64,000 nt of DNA from Ramularia collo-cygni (taxonomy: Eukaryota; Ascomycota; Dothideomycetes; Mycosphaerellales; Mycosphaerellaceae), in contig NW_019716259.1 of NCBI RefSeq assembly GCF_900074925.1, forward strand, positions 242,462 through 306,461. The letters run 5' to 3'. Shown piece after piece: positions 1 to 11,439 of this stretch. How positions within the stretch are numbered: position 1 is the first letter of the stretch; each line of letters opens with the position of its first letter. The position numbers and the translations under genes are program-made. The notes beneath the pieces are model-generated. The model was not told the origin of the DNA. It was given only the letters and a program-made list of their open reading frames with translations, and made no database searches.

Positions 1-138
1 ATGCTGCCTGATCGCTTGATCGCGGAGGCGGGGCCGGCCAACTTCCATTTCAGTCGTCAATCTTTCAATCGCGGAGCAAAGGTGCGACAACATCACCATC
101 CTCACAAACTTGAGCATTCCGACGGATTCTCCTTCAAA

Positions 139-813
139 ATGGCACTCGCCGCACCCTCACAACGAAACAATGCCTCGCAATCACTCTACATTCAGAATCT
201 GCCCGAGAAGTTGCAGAAACACGACCTCAAACGCAACCTCTACATGCTCTTCTCCACATATGGTCCCGTGCTCGACATCACCGCTGTCAAGTCCGCCAAA
301 ATGCGAGGCCAAGCACATGTCTTGTTTCGTGATGTTCAAAGCGCGCAATTGGCGTTGAGGAGCTGCAATGGGTTCGAGTTCTTTGGCAGGGAAATGGTGA
401 ATTGATCTTCACTTCCGTCAAAACGCGCATGCTAATGATGGCTACAGAGGATATCATACGCGAAGTCTCGCTCTCATACACTGGCGAAACTGACGGGCAC
501 CTTTGTTGATCCCAGCACGGCCAAGAAGGCTGCAGAGAAGGAGAAGGAGAGAGAAGGGGAGACTTCATTCCCTGCGCCGCCGGGTCTGCCTGCACCACCT
601 GGATTCGGCTCTAGTGGACTTCCACCACCGCCGGGACTACCGATGAAGCCGGGCATGGCGAACGGAGGTTTACAGCCCGCAAGCGCTGGAGCGGAGAATG
701 CGCCTAGTCCGGCAGGAACGAAGAGGCGGAGGGAGGAAGACGACGAAGAAGGGAGCGATGCGCCGATGGAGGAAGAAGATAGTGATGCACCGATGGAGGA
801 GGATAGTGATTGA
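139..813 (+). CDS. U1A/U2B''-type spliceosomal snRNP protein (single RRM)
   Basis: Small nuclear RNP protein that binds an snRNA stem-loop in the spliceosome. Exon 1 is 139-396, the intron 397-447 (GT-AG, 51 bp) and exon 2 448-813; 208 residues. One RRM covers residues ~14-95, with RNP2 LYIQNL, RNP1-like RGQAHVLF and the family's LKMRG-like segment (AKMRGQ). After the splice comes RISYAKSRS, as in U1A/U2B''. The family's second RRM is absent and is replaced by a Pro/Gly-rich linker and an acidic C-terminus with repeated SDAPMEE. This single-RRM layout is nearer to U2B''/Msl1 than to U1A. The frame stays open upstream to base 1, so a longer N-terminus is possible; the ATG at 139 was chosen because the RRM follows directly, as in homologues. 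Family very likely; U1A versus U2B'' is inference. Confidence 0.88.
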
Positions 814-985
814 AATGGCGGTTTGAGAGAAACGAGCAAAGGACAGAGGCTGATCTCAAGCAAAGCGAATATGGAGATAAAGCCATGGCCGTACGACAAC
901 GTCGGATCGGTCCACCAAGATGAAAGTGAAGTGGATCAAATTATGATCGTAGGTGTTGACAGCCCCAAATTATATTGGAGCTGTT

Positions 986-1701
986 CTAACGTACATCCAA
1001 GCACGCAGGATACCCATCCACCAAAGCTCTTGCAACCTCCACAGGGATATCCAATCCAACCCCTCCACCCACAATCCCAATCCATCCCATCAAATACCCT
1101 ATCCCATCCTCTCCCTTCAATCCGAGACCCTGCATCCCCTCCTGAGTTAAGCAAGGATGCACCCAAAAACAACTTCTCCCACTTTCAGGATGCGTCGTCG
1201 CGGACAGAGCTCCCAGAACTCCGATTGCTCTATTCTGCAAAGAAGATTTGTGAAGCGGTGGAACGAGAAGCGCGTAGAGGGATTCCGCTGATGTGGGATG
1301 TGGTCTTATGGTGATGTNGAGGACAGGGACGAGATAGGTCGGGGAATGGATGATGTCGTAAGTTACGAGAACATCTTCTTCTGATTGTCTTTGGGGTGGA
1401 AGTGACAGGGNCTCGGGATCTTCTTCCTCTACTTCAGACTCCGAGGGAGAAGATCTTGGTGTTGCTAATGACTGCGATGTTGAAGAGGGAATGCGCTTTG
1501 TCAGGCGCATGTAAGGGATTGCATTGATTGCTTCCTTGATGCTGGATCAGCATGGGCTCGAACCGAGGTCGACGAAAGGTAACGTACTTGTTCGACGATT
1601 GCCACTTCTTTTCGCTCGGTTCCATCGAGCTCCGAGACGGCACTCCAGGTATCGCGGAGGATTTGAATGGCTGATGTGAAGTCCGATGCGGATATTGACA
1701 T
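986..1701 (-). CDS. ATG10: Autophagy E2-like conjugating enzyme Atg10
   Basis: E2-like enzyme that transfers Atg12 onto Atg5 during autophagosome formation in the cytosol. Exon 2 carries the family hallmarks: YDIIHSPTYLVPVL (core strand region), then FWVHPC, whose Cys is the expected catalytic residue in the conserved HPC motif, then YLMGWIGIVGGGVGLDIP, the usual C-terminal block. Exon 1 is modelled as 1701-1588 (38 codons, starting MSISASDF). The intron is 1587-1496 with acceptor AAG, or 1587-1472 with acceptor CAG; both keep phase 0. About 207 residues with the first choice, normal for fungal Atg10. Single Ns at 1318 and 1411 leave two residues undetermined. The catalytic exon is secure; the N-terminal exon and exact acceptor are less certain. 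Confidence 0.8.
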
Positions 1702-3239
1702 GTTTTGGTTATGTGGTGGGTAAGGTGCGATGGCGCCAAGTGCGTAGATGAATGAATGAATGTGACACTTCTTTTTCTTGTGCTGATGTATTCGCAGCAA
1801 AATGCGGGGTTTTACTCAACATCCCCAGGAGCTGTTTCCGGTCAGCCTGACAACACATATTCCAGTCCCTCCAACTCGTCCCAGGGCCGATCTCTTCGCC
1901 AGCCACACGATCCCACAGTCTTCTCATCGACATCTTCCTGTTCACTCACAAGCGTATAATTCTTCTTCGGCCCTTTCGTCAGGTGTGGTCCGACCAAATT
2001 TTATGATCACATCTTCGCCCTAAGCATTACAAATGCACCATGAATATTCTGACCTCGCCAGGTACAAAGCTCTAGTTCCCCGGAAAAAGCTCTGCTGAAC
2101 CCATGGAAGCCTTGACCAAACGAGCATTGAGACCCTCCGCTGCCTACTTAACGATCGAAAAGCTGTGCATGTGCAAATACCCCCGGCTCACTCCGCGCAA
2201 GCGTACACACCGAGCTTCAATCTATTTCTTCACCCCGTCTGCGTTCCACTGGTCTGACCGAAAGCAGCTCTGGAGTACCATCAAGAAGTTCATCCGCTCT
2301 TTTCCACCTGAAGTTCCGCAAGTGTATACCTCTCCACGAAGGGCATTTGTACGAAAGATGTATATCCCGCCTGGTCCGGTGCCCATGGCGCAGTTGTAGC
2401 TGACCGGGCTAATGCAGCCACTGCTGGCCATAACGCTCTCTCCGTATCGATTTGCAAGTGCGACATTATGCTCCGCAGCATTCGTTTTGACTTTGAAACT
2501 TCCTTATGGCAATCAGTTCGCTTGCTCAGTATTTCGTCCTGCTTTTCTTGTGTCATTTGTTTGTTGTGAAGGGATTATAAGACGGAATAAGGTTGTTCCG
2601 TTTCTCATTTCGGCTAGGGGCGGCTTTTTGGCTTGGCAGAAGTTCGCCAGCAACCGGGAGGCTGCTGGATCATCGTATGAACAGGTCGGTCGAAGAGCTA
2701 CCCGTCCAGCCATAAAGCTTTGAAATATAACGATCGTACCAGGATAGCGACATGGTACCTTTCGTCATGTACATGATTGACCGCATCATCGGCACCACGA
2801 GATGCTGGGGTGCATTGAAGACAGGTGTCAGCACTACTTTCTGGAACGAGAATGTTTGGATCACGACCAGCGGCATGTTTACACTGCCAACACTCGAGTG
2901 TTTGATCACGTCGGCGCCGATCGATAAGATCATGTGTAGCGTCTACTATCTCATGTCGGCAAGGACTATCTCATGTCGGCAAGGGATTGGAGGTTCTGAA
3001 GGAGATCGAGAAGGCCAGAATATTCATAAAGGAGCAGATGGAAGACCTACGTCATGGAAATGCGGAAAGATTGTTGATACATGTAGTCAAGCTCACGTAG
3101 ACTTGTTGTTTTGGAAAGATTTTCTTGATGCATGTGGAAGAACAGAGAAAAGACATGAGAATTCTGACCTCGGGTATCGTCACCCTGTTGAAAGAGCAGC
3201 CAAGGCAGACAGAGCACCTCTTGTATTGCATCAGCCATT
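1702..3239. other. Intergenic stretch without a recognisable gene
   Basis: No open frame here looks like a known family. Several frames of 60-160 codons overlap on both strands without conserved motifs. A short frame near 2987-3090 reads like a charged helix (LKEIEKARIFIKEQ) and may be a relic of a coding exon. A 20-bp tandem duplication lies at 2947-2986. The stretch borders a pseudogene, so decayed coding sequence is plausible but not shown. Confidence 0.4.
2947..2986. repeat. 20-bp tandem duplication
   Basis: The unit CTATCTCATGTCGGCAAGGA is followed directly by a second copy that is identical except for its last base. The length is not a multiple of three, so it would break any frame running through it. 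It looks like a recent slippage duplication. Confidence 0.85.
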
Positions 3240-4211
3240 ATGAGTGAAGAAAGTAGCCTGCGATTGCATATCGGCAGTTTGCCTTATTCTGCGCAAACGT
3301 CAAGGACTCACCGTCTCAAAGCAAAGACCGATCCATGTCCATCGATGCTTTCACCTGTCGCAATCCTAGCTACTGCTTCGTGGGCTTGTACACAACGAAG
3401 ATGCAGAGTTAGCACTGCGAACCATGCAAGACCAGCTTGTGAAGATCAATCGCAACACAGAACGACAGCCCATATCACAACCGGCGACCTGATCCAAGTG
3501 TGCTCGGAAGGCTCAGTGGCCTTCGGTATAGCAACGACGCTTTGTCACATTGGACAACACCCCGCAGCGGAGAATCGTCGCCTGTATGTTAGAGGATTGC
3601 CACAGATTGCTCACCAGCGCACGCTCAGCGCCAAAATGGCAAATTTGTTCAAGTGTTACAAGATCCAAGCCGTCAGCTAGCTCATCTGGTCACACGCTTC
3701 GAAACAGATGGAGCCTGGCTCGCATTTTTCAAGCATTCGTCGACCTCATAACTGCTGAGGAAGCGGCAGAGGCGGTTATAACGCTGAATGTAAGACCCAC
3801 TCGTTACCGTGGGAGATATCGAGCTAGCTNCTGAACAAGGGCTCGGCGATAGTTCATCGGGAGCAGGTCCAAGGTTTCTCACGCATCTCCAAAGGCCGTG
3901 TCTTCGTTGGCGGATTGCCAGAGCTACAGGACGTGGATGGCAATATTCGAGCCATTTTCTCTGGTCATGGTGTCCGCAATGTCGGCAATCTAATTACACC
4001 ATCTGCCTCTGAACAGATTGGGCAGCACTATTTCTATTGCTTTGTCGATTTTGATGGCGTCGCTGAAGCCAAGGCTGTCGTCGCCGCTCTCGAGGGGAAT
4101 AGGATAGGGTTGATAGTCGATCTCGCCAGAGCGGCGGGCTCTTCACCAAATGTGGCGCAGCAGGATTGTTCGAAGAGCTGGAGACGGCAGGATGTTCATG
4201 TTGACCGTTAA
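3240..4211 (+). pseudogene. Decayed three-RRM RNA-binding protein
   Basis: Three RRM-like segments occur in order but not in one frame. RRM1 begins LRLHIGSLPYSA; its later part (RNPSYCFV, then HNEDAELALRTMQ) lies in two other frames. RRM2 begins RLYVRGLP in the first frame and runs to IQAVS, where a TAG ends it at 3678-3680; beyond it ASKQMEPGSH stays in that frame, then AFVDLITAEEAAEAVITLN continues in another. RRM3 (GRVFVGGLPELQ ... HYFYCFVDFDG) is open to a TAA at 4209-4211. At least three frame changes and one nonsense codon separate conserved blocks. No GT-AG introns join them well, so I call it a pseudogene. The domain order resembles fungal proteins with repeated RRMs of the form (R)(V/L)(F/Y)VGGLP. 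Sequencing error is an alternative for individual shifts but not comfortably for all. Confidence 0.7.
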
Positions 4212-4749
4212 GTTTGATTGAACATGTCTGGGATGTTGTGTTGAGCGGATGGTCGATGTAGNCCATCTCGTGGAATGCCATCAGATTGTCTCGGTATCAT
4301 CGATCATCGGAATGAAATGCCATAACATAGTGTAAGGTACAAGGGGGACGGACGTGTGTTTATAATATTTATTTTGATGTTGATGTCGATGACTACGGTG
4401 ATGGTGATTGAAAGAAGGAGCATTCCGCATGCCTTCCGAGTTCGTCTGACGCTTGGACCATTTTAGCCTTGAGCCTTCAACAACTTAACTTCTGCCAGGA
4501 GACTGATCAAGATTCACGCGCGGTCAGTCATCCATCGTCTTCCGCACAACCACCGCGTCGCGTTACTATCACGACATTCTCCCGTGCTCCTTACCGTTGC
4601 TTTTGCCTGCCACCAACGCGTCTCGGTACCGCTCCGGCCATCGCGCGCCTCACGTAACGTCACTCCTCTCCACAACCCTTCCACGCCCCGCGCACGGTAG
4701 TGTGGGTGATGCTGGGAATGCGGCTCGATTGAGCGGCGACGGCGACGGT
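4212..4749. other. SET1 5' flank
   Basis: Leader and promoter region of the SET1 homologue. The SET1 frame stays open upstream and contains another ATG at 4597, so a 51-residue longer N-terminus is possible. A T/A-rich patch lies around 4360-4385. No other gene or clear motif is seen. Confidence 0.4.
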
Positions 4750-7700
4750 ATGTCGCAGTCTGGCGGCATTGACACCTTGAAGCGCAAGCNGCCTTCTCCG
4801 GAGCATCCCTCGAGAGCATCGCGCATCACATCACACAACCACCCCTCTAGCATGGCCACCGCCGCCGCCAACCACGGCAGCAGCAATGGCAACGGCGCAC
4901 GCCCATACATTTCACCCCCGTCAGATGACCACGACAGTGACATGCTGCGCGGGGCGGGCTCCGCGAGCTCCCTCGGTAGCACGGCCTCATCGGTCTTCAC
5001 TCACAACTCCAATGCGTTTGCGCATAATCAGGAACAGTCTCTCAACAGCAGGAAAGCGTCGGCCATTAACGGTCTCACTCCACTCACCAACCACGCAGAC
5101 TCCTCCCCGACCAAGGGCAACAGTCCGCAGTACTACGCGCATGCCTCCGCGGGCATGGTCGTCAAAGCTGCTGACGACGACGCGTCCAAACCTCCGCACA
5201 TGCTTGCCGCCGCCGCCTCCTCCTCGGAGCCCACCCCACAGCGCGCGCCTCGCCCGCAGATGCTTCCGCCACCAGGGACAGTGAAAGGGTACAGAGCGGT
5301 ATGGGATCCGGAATTGGATAACAAGCTCAGCAAAGAAGAACGCAGACGTGCGACATTCAGACAGAAAGAATTCGGAGCAGAGGTNCGCTACATGTTTCAT
5401 ATCTTGCTGAGCTTGCACAACACATAACTTGAAAATAAAGAAGAAAGAAAAAGATGAAAACCGCTCTGTACCCTTTCGCTGACAAGTTGGATGATGGCAG
5501 GCATACGAACCAGATCCACCACCAGATCCTCGGCTGGCCATTCCCGGCTACATGTCTGGCCAATGCAGGCCCAGATTTGCGCCTAGCAAGGCAATCATGC
5601 GGATTGCACCGTATACTCTGCCACCCTACAAAGTCGATCGGTATTCTATTGGACCCGGTGAGGCACAGCAGGTGGTGGTGGTCGGATTTGATCCATTTCT
5701 ACCAGAGTCAACATTGAAGTTGAACTTTGGAACATTTGGCACTATCAATTCAGTGCAGAATAAAACGGACCCTGAAACTGGCAGCTTCCTGGGAATTGCC
5801 TTGATTAAGTATCGAGACTGTGTTCGAGAAGGCATAGACATCCCAGCGGTCAATGCAGCGAAACGAGCCGAAGTCGAATTCAACGGTGCGCGAATTGGAC
5901 TTCACACGGTCAAGGTCGAGTTGGACAGAGAAGGGCGAAAGTGCAAGCGTCATGTTGAGCATGTATTGAAGAAGGCTCGTGAAGAGCGTGCGAAACATGC
6001 TCCTCCAGCCACGACTCTGGNGGAAGCGACACCAGTCAAGGACTCTCCTGCGCCACCTCCCAATGCGCCTAAAGGACCGTCTGGCAGATCAAAGGCGAAG
6101 CAGATTGGGAAACCACCTTCAGGTCCTCGAGGAAGCCTGGCCGCTATCGCGGCAGCGACAACACCAACACCTGCCCCAGAGGTCGCGCCGCGACCTGGCT
6201 CTGGCTCCACCAATGGCATCGAGGACGAACCGATTCTCAGTAAGATCAAGCGAAAGCCATACATCCATATCCCAAATCACTCTGTCCCTGTCCTTCCAAC
6301 GACAATCCCACATCTGAAGAAGCGGCTAAAGGCATATGATTGGCGAGAGGTCAGGGTGGATGCTACCGGATACTACGTCGTTTTCGAGGACTCCAAACGC
6401 GGGGAGGATGAGACGGAGCGTTGCTTCGCTGAGTGCAACAAAGCAGCGTTGTTCACCTACAAGATGGGCATGGAGTGCCAAAAGTACGGCAATCCCGATT
6501 ATGAGAGGAGCCCGAGTCCAGAGCGTGCCATGGCCGTCAAGCAGAAGCGCGAGGTGATGGAGCGTCTGCTGCGCGAGGAGGCCGAAGACTTGGAGATTGA
6601 GAAGAAGAATCGGGCTGAGAACCTCGATCCGGTTCAAGGAGCCCTCGATCAACTCCGCGTTGAGCTTCGAGACAAGATCATGGGCGACATCAAAACGAGG
6701 GTCGCAATACCAATATTCCACGACAGCCTGGATCCGTCGCGGCATGTCGCGAAAAGAAGAAAGCTTGGCCTCCCAGATCCTTCGGACAAAGAGAACAAAG
6801 GCTCTTCTCTTCTTCTCAGCAATCTGAACAAAGCTGGAGACATGCACTCCGACGCGTCCAAGTCTCGCCGCGGGCATCCTTTGTCGCACTCGAAGAAGCC
6901 TCTCCGACCGCACGACCCCAACCAGCAGCGAGGTAGAAGAGGCGGACGCGAGCGAGAGCCCAGTAATGCATTTGCTGATGAGAGAAGACGCAATAAGCCT
7001 GCACCAAAACCTCCTCACGCAAGAGGCCTACATTTCCGACTTCAGCAAATGTTTGTCGAGGAGGAGGACGACGATTCCGACGATGAGCGCCACACATCGG
7101 GCACACGCGATACGGAGGATCAAGAAAGTAGGCCGCTCAGCCGTGCCAGTCGTAATTCGACGCCGTTCGACTCGGAGTCTGTCGCAGACGCGGACACGCN
7201 AAAGCATAAGCGGAGGAAAGTGGACGATTGGGACCAGGAAGAAGACGAAGCGTTTGACACCTTCCACAAAGAGATGCTCGGTCACCTCTTGCATAAGCAG
7301 CCTGAGGATCTTGCAACTCGGGAGCTGGAACTCGTCGTGAATACTCTCCCGCGGACTTCCAAGTATGCGATGCGCGCCAAGAACGAGCTTTTCATTCGAC
7401 AACGATCGAAGGCCGACGACGATCTATTCCAAGTGAAGAAGGATATTGGCACAGTCGGCGAAGGTGCACGAAAGGAATTGGAAAGCACACCTTCTGTCGC
7501 TGGGGACCACGAGGCCGGTGTCGCCAAGGAGAAGCGAGTGAGGAAGCGTCCGAAGAGCAAGAAGCAGATTTTCGAGGAGCGCGAAGCACTCAAAGCCGCT
7601 GCGAAGACAGCCAGGGATACCGGCAAGCCGATCGCAGAGGAGACAGTCTCGAAGATTGAACAGAAAGAGCTCGAGATTGAGACACTCGAGGTGGTTGAAA

Positions 7701-8801
7701 CGAGAGACAAAGACGTCGCACTCCACCTGACATACGATAAGCCACGTCGGACTGTGGAAGAAAGCAGATCCATCTTGCTCGACATTGATGGCTGGCAACA
7801 GTATGTCAAGGACGAAGAGGATATGGCGTTTTTGAGAAAAGCCCTCGAACCGCAGTTCGCGTACGACATTGGGGATGCGAAGCTCTGGGCTTGGAAGCAA
7901 AAGGAGATCAAGGCACTCAACAGTGGAACCAGTGCGCCTGGCGTCAGTCAGCCGCAGGCACTGATTTCCGGATACTACGTTCCCAATCCATCTGGTTGCG
8001 CACGCACCGAAGGTGTCAAGAAGATCTTGAACGAGGAGAAGTCTAAGTACCTTCCCCATCGCATCAAGGTTCAAAAGGCACGCGAGGAGCGTCAAGCTGA
8101 AGCAACGGCCACTCCGACTGCCGACGCCGAAGCAGCAAAAGCAGCGAAGATTGTGGCCGCGGAGAAGATGGCGAGTACCGCGACGTCACGCAGCAATCGT
8201 GTCAACAATCGCCGCCTTGTCAACGACATCAACCTGCAAAAACAAGTTCTGGCAACAGCCAACAGCGACGCCGACGTGGCGATTCGCTTTAATCAGTTGA
8301 AGAAACGGAAAAAGCTCGTCAAATTCGACCGTTCTGCTATTCACGGCTGGGGCCTATATGCAGAAGAGAACATCGCCGTCAACGACCTCATCATTGAGTA
8401 TGTGGGCGAGAAAGTCCGGCAAAAGGTCGCCGATATGCGAGAGATTCGATACGAGAAGCAAGGCGTGGGTTCCTCATACCTGTTCCGCATGATCGACGAC
8501 GAAATTGTCGACGCGACGAAGAAGGGTGGCATTGCGAGGTTCATNAACCATTCTTGCAGCCCAAATTGCACAGCGAAGATCATCAAAGTCGAAGGCACGC
8601 CCAGGATTGTGATATATGCTTTGAAAGATATTGGCAAAAGTGAGTATTTCGTGGAAGCGCATTGGAGGATCCATGCTGACTTGATTGATACTTGCAGACG
8701 ACGAGCTCACTTATGACTACAAATTCGAGCGCGAAATCGGTTCGACCGATCGCATTCCTTGTCTCTGCGGAAGTGCGAACTGCAAGGGCTTCTTGAATTG
8801 A
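4750..8801 (+). CDS. SET1: COMPASS histone H3 lysine-4 methyltransferase Set1
   Basis: Catalytic subunit of COMPASS; methylates H3K4 in chromatin. Exons are 4750-5382, 5501-8639 and 8698-8801 (introns 118 and 58 bp, phase-consistent), giving 1291 residues, usual for filamentous fungi. A disordered N-terminus is followed by the Set1 RRM (~267-355; VVVVGFDPFLPEST), long charged linkers, and the N-SET region (~965-1080, including RTEGVKKILNEEKSKYLPHR). The SET domain (~1148-1265) has HGWGLYA, FxNHSCSPNC at ~1228 and ELTYDYKFE. The post-SET motif PCLCGSANCKGFLN ends the protein. The last intron splits the SET domain just before NDELTYDY. An N in the NHSC region (8545) leaves I or M, both harmless. 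The start at 4750 (MSQSGG) was chosen over an in-frame ATG at 4597. Identity very secure. Confidence 0.96.
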
Positions 8802-9469
8802 TATGGGGAACGAAGGTACGGATATCATCNCATCACTTTCCAGGTCTTCTCCGGCGGCATGTGAGGGACAATTTCTTGAGCAAAATGCATGGCAAGGCGC
8901 AGGGCGGTCTGGGTTGTCAACCAGCCGTAGGAGTCAAAGAAGCTTTGGGCAGAGGCCACAGTTCTGTTGTTACGATAAGCGGGCGGCGTGGGGTGGGTCA
9001 ACTGATGTGTACATTGACTTTGGGAATAGGTGACGAGGCTGGGGAAAGATTGGTTGCCAGTTCGTGCACCCTTTGCAGCCCTTGCACCCCTTTTGTTCCG
9101 CACGAAGGCGAAATAAGAATGTTTTGCAAAGCTTCGGTATTTCATCACTTCTCAGGATTCCGTGGTTTGCCAGCTTCATGATGAAGCACAACATTTTTTT
9201 CACATTTCTCATGCTCTACAAAGCTNGCATGTACAGAACTCTTGCCCACGTATGTTCTTAGCTAAAAGAACCCTTCCCCATATTTNGCAAAGGTAAGTAT
9301 GTCAACCTTTGACCCGTGCGTGTTCCACCCAAACAACGACGGCGTGCCCGATGACTATGGCCCGCGTCTATTGGGCGACCGAGAAAACACATTGGAATTC
9401 ACGCGCTGGACTGTCATACCCATATAATAACAGTGGCATGGGCGTGGGGGTTCTCAAAGGTTTGATATA
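8802..9469. other. Intergenic region downstream of SET1
   Basis: Contains the SET1 3' region and the leader of the next gene. Frames here have no recognisable domain. A GC-rich stretch with repeated 'cttgcacccc'-like blocks lies near 9062-9095. Nothing else supported. Confidence 0.4.
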
Positions 9470-11173
9470 ATGTTACTGCCTTTGAAACTGCACCTCTTCC
9501 TGGCACATCCGCCAACGATGAGCCTCCTTCAATCAATTTATCGCCGCTTTTCGTCCGAAAAACCTCACTTCATCATGGGCGAGGATGTTGCGGATCTGTG
9601 GCCAAGTTCGCCCGAGGAGCAGCATAGCGAAAGCTCCCCAATGGGTGCTCGTCGAGGTGTAGTAGGACACGCAGCGGTGGAAGAAGAGAAAGATCGATCC
9701 CTGACAGAAACAAACTCGGAAACCACTGTTCCCATCGATCTTCCCGCTATCAAGCGTGATTCCGATCGCCTAATACACGACTTCATGCAGAGATGTGTAG
9801 AGATTGCTGTTGGGCAACAGATCAAGGAACAGGCGTTGAAGATTGCCAAAGAGAAACTTGATGCTGCGGTGGNTTACCATAACATCCTTCGCCAGGAGTA
9901 CTTGTCTTTGTGCAGTGCTGTTGCCAGAGTAAGCGCCTTGCGTCCCTGGTATAGATCTGAGAAGTATCTCGCAGAGACTCGCATTGAACTGGAAGCACAA
10001 CGCGGTCCGGTTCGGGAAGAAGACTTTTGGGCTCCTCCAAAGAGCTTCTTTGATGATGATTCTCTTCACGATAAATTTGGCCCTTTTCCAACCCGGGATG
10101 TGATCACACGGTGGGATCAGCGGAGTTGGACTATAAGGAGCTTCAAGCTCTTGCCATGGGATCAGGAGCATGAATATGATGAAATTGCTGGATATTCGAG
10201 TTGGTGCGACTTTGGTAGTGAAGTCTCGTTGGACGATGAGCCACCGTCCGAGCCAGTGAACAACCCGAGCATCACCTCTCTAAGAAGTTTATTGCAGAAT
10301 GATCTTGAGGCGATACCGAATGATGACGATAATGAAGAAGGAGATACACCGACTCCAAACGCTTCAGATCAATATGCCACTCCTCCATGGCCGAGCACCA
10401 ACCTCGGGAAGCAGGACAGGAACCACATCAAGAGACTTTGCGAGCGGCATATCGATCCGCGTCGGTCCTCCATCGAAATGGAAGCACGAGCTTTGTTGAA
10501 GGAGCGTCTGCGGGAGAGGGGCGATCTGCTATCATATCTCTGGGAGAGAATAAAGCATGCTCAAGCCGACCATACCATTTCCGAAAAAGACGACATCACA
10601 CAGGTGGAAATCTGCAAGCAAATCCTCCAGACTATCACAGAGGTGGAAGTCGGGTGGGAAGTCCACAAGGAGGCGACGGCAGCAGAGCGGAACCGAGCAC
10701 AACTTCTCGTGCTGAAGATGCAATGGGATCTGAATGGTTCGAAGAGATTGAGAAGGGATATGGAATCCAAACTTGGAAGGGAGCGACAAAAGCAGATGGA
10801 TGTCTGGCAAGATATTGTTTGCGCGGCGGATCTACGAGGCACTCCTCCGGATCAGGATACGAACATTTTTGGCTCTGTACAGTATGGTTCGGAGGAGGAA
10901 GACGAAGAAAGTTGTGCTGATATGTTCATGTGCCTCTCTCGGAATGAAGAAATTGCGCCTGATGCTTTCTCTGAGAAGTCTCCTGAAATTGTTGAATTCA
11001 CGAAATTGGATACAGACCTTTTTGGTCCGATGGAAAGCGACTGGTCTGGTCCCGCCGATTGCGAGAAGTCCACTGCTGGCAGCGAGACGAGACAAGATGG
11101 AGGGCAAGTGAGGAATAAATCAGACGCTGAACAGCTTCGGACGTTACGACTAGATAGCGGCTTCGACGCATAA
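9470..11173 (+). CDS. Hypothetical coiled-coil protein
   Basis: Intronless frame of 567 residues with no family I recognise. Alternative starts are at 9518 (MSLLQS) and 9575 (MGEDVADL). The first half has a basic/acidic helical segment at ~100-145 (QIKEQALKIAKEKLDA) of coiled-coil character. The middle (~190-290) is rich in aromatic and acidic residues. A second helical region at ~335-445 is rich in Glu/Arg (RALLKERLRERG, ICKQILQTITEVE). The C-terminus is acidic and Ser-rich. No signal peptide or membrane segment is evident. Neither neighbour suggests a function. Coding status is supported by length and by heptad-like helices; one N at 9873 affects one codon. Confidence 0.7.
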   Translation: MLLPLKLHLFLAHPPTMSLLQSIYRRFSSEKPHFIMGEDVADLWPSSPEEQHSESSPMGARRGVVGHAAVEEEKDRSLTETNSETTVPIDLPAIKRDSDRLIHDFMQRCVEIAVGQQIKEQALKIAKEKLDAAVXYHNILRQEYLSLCSAVARVSALRPWYRSEKYLAETRIELEAQRGPVREEDFWAPPKSFFDDDSLHDKFGPFPTRDVITRWDQRSWTIRSFKLLPWDQEHEYDEIAGYSSWCDFGSEVSLDDEPPSEPVNNPSITSLRSLLQNDLEAIPNDDDNEEGDTPTPNASDQYATPPWPSTNLGKQDRNHIKRLCERHIDPRRSSIEMEARALLKERLRERGDLLSYLWERIKHAQADHTISEKDDITQVEICKQILQTITEVEVGWEVHKEATAAERNRAQLLVLKMQWDLNGSKRLRRDMESKLGRERQKQMDVWQDIVCAADLRGTPPDQDTNIFGSVQYGSEEEDEESCADMFMCLSRNEEIAPDAFSEKSPEIVEFTKLDTDLFGPMESDWSGPADCEKSTAGSETRQDGGQVRNKSDAEQLRTLRLDSGFDA

Positions 11174-11439
11174 TTCAAGTCTGAAAGTGAATCCCATACG
11201 GAAAGGGGAATCAATCGCCTCTACACGTGTAATTATATCGAGATACGCAAACCGACTTTCAATTCGTACGCAATCACAAATAACAAGTTCCAGTGCCTTG
11301 CACTATGGGCTAACATACCCATCGCCCCCTGCCGTTCTTTAATTCCCTCACTACTCGCCTCTCCGCAAACAACGCCATTCCGATTTTGCCAGGGAACCAC
11401 CACCGCAACGGCTTCGGTAGACAGACGCAGTGGGCAAGA

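Noticed and set aside
1..138. N-terminal extension of the snRNP protein
   Set aside because: The frame is open to the window start, but the residues do not resemble the family and the ATG at 139 is well placed.
823..1314. 163-codon open frame on plus
   Set aside because: Antisense to the ATG10 catalytic exon, whose conserved motifs are in the other strand.
4987..5541. 184-codon open frame on minus
   Set aside because: Antisense to the first exon and intron of SET1; no domain.
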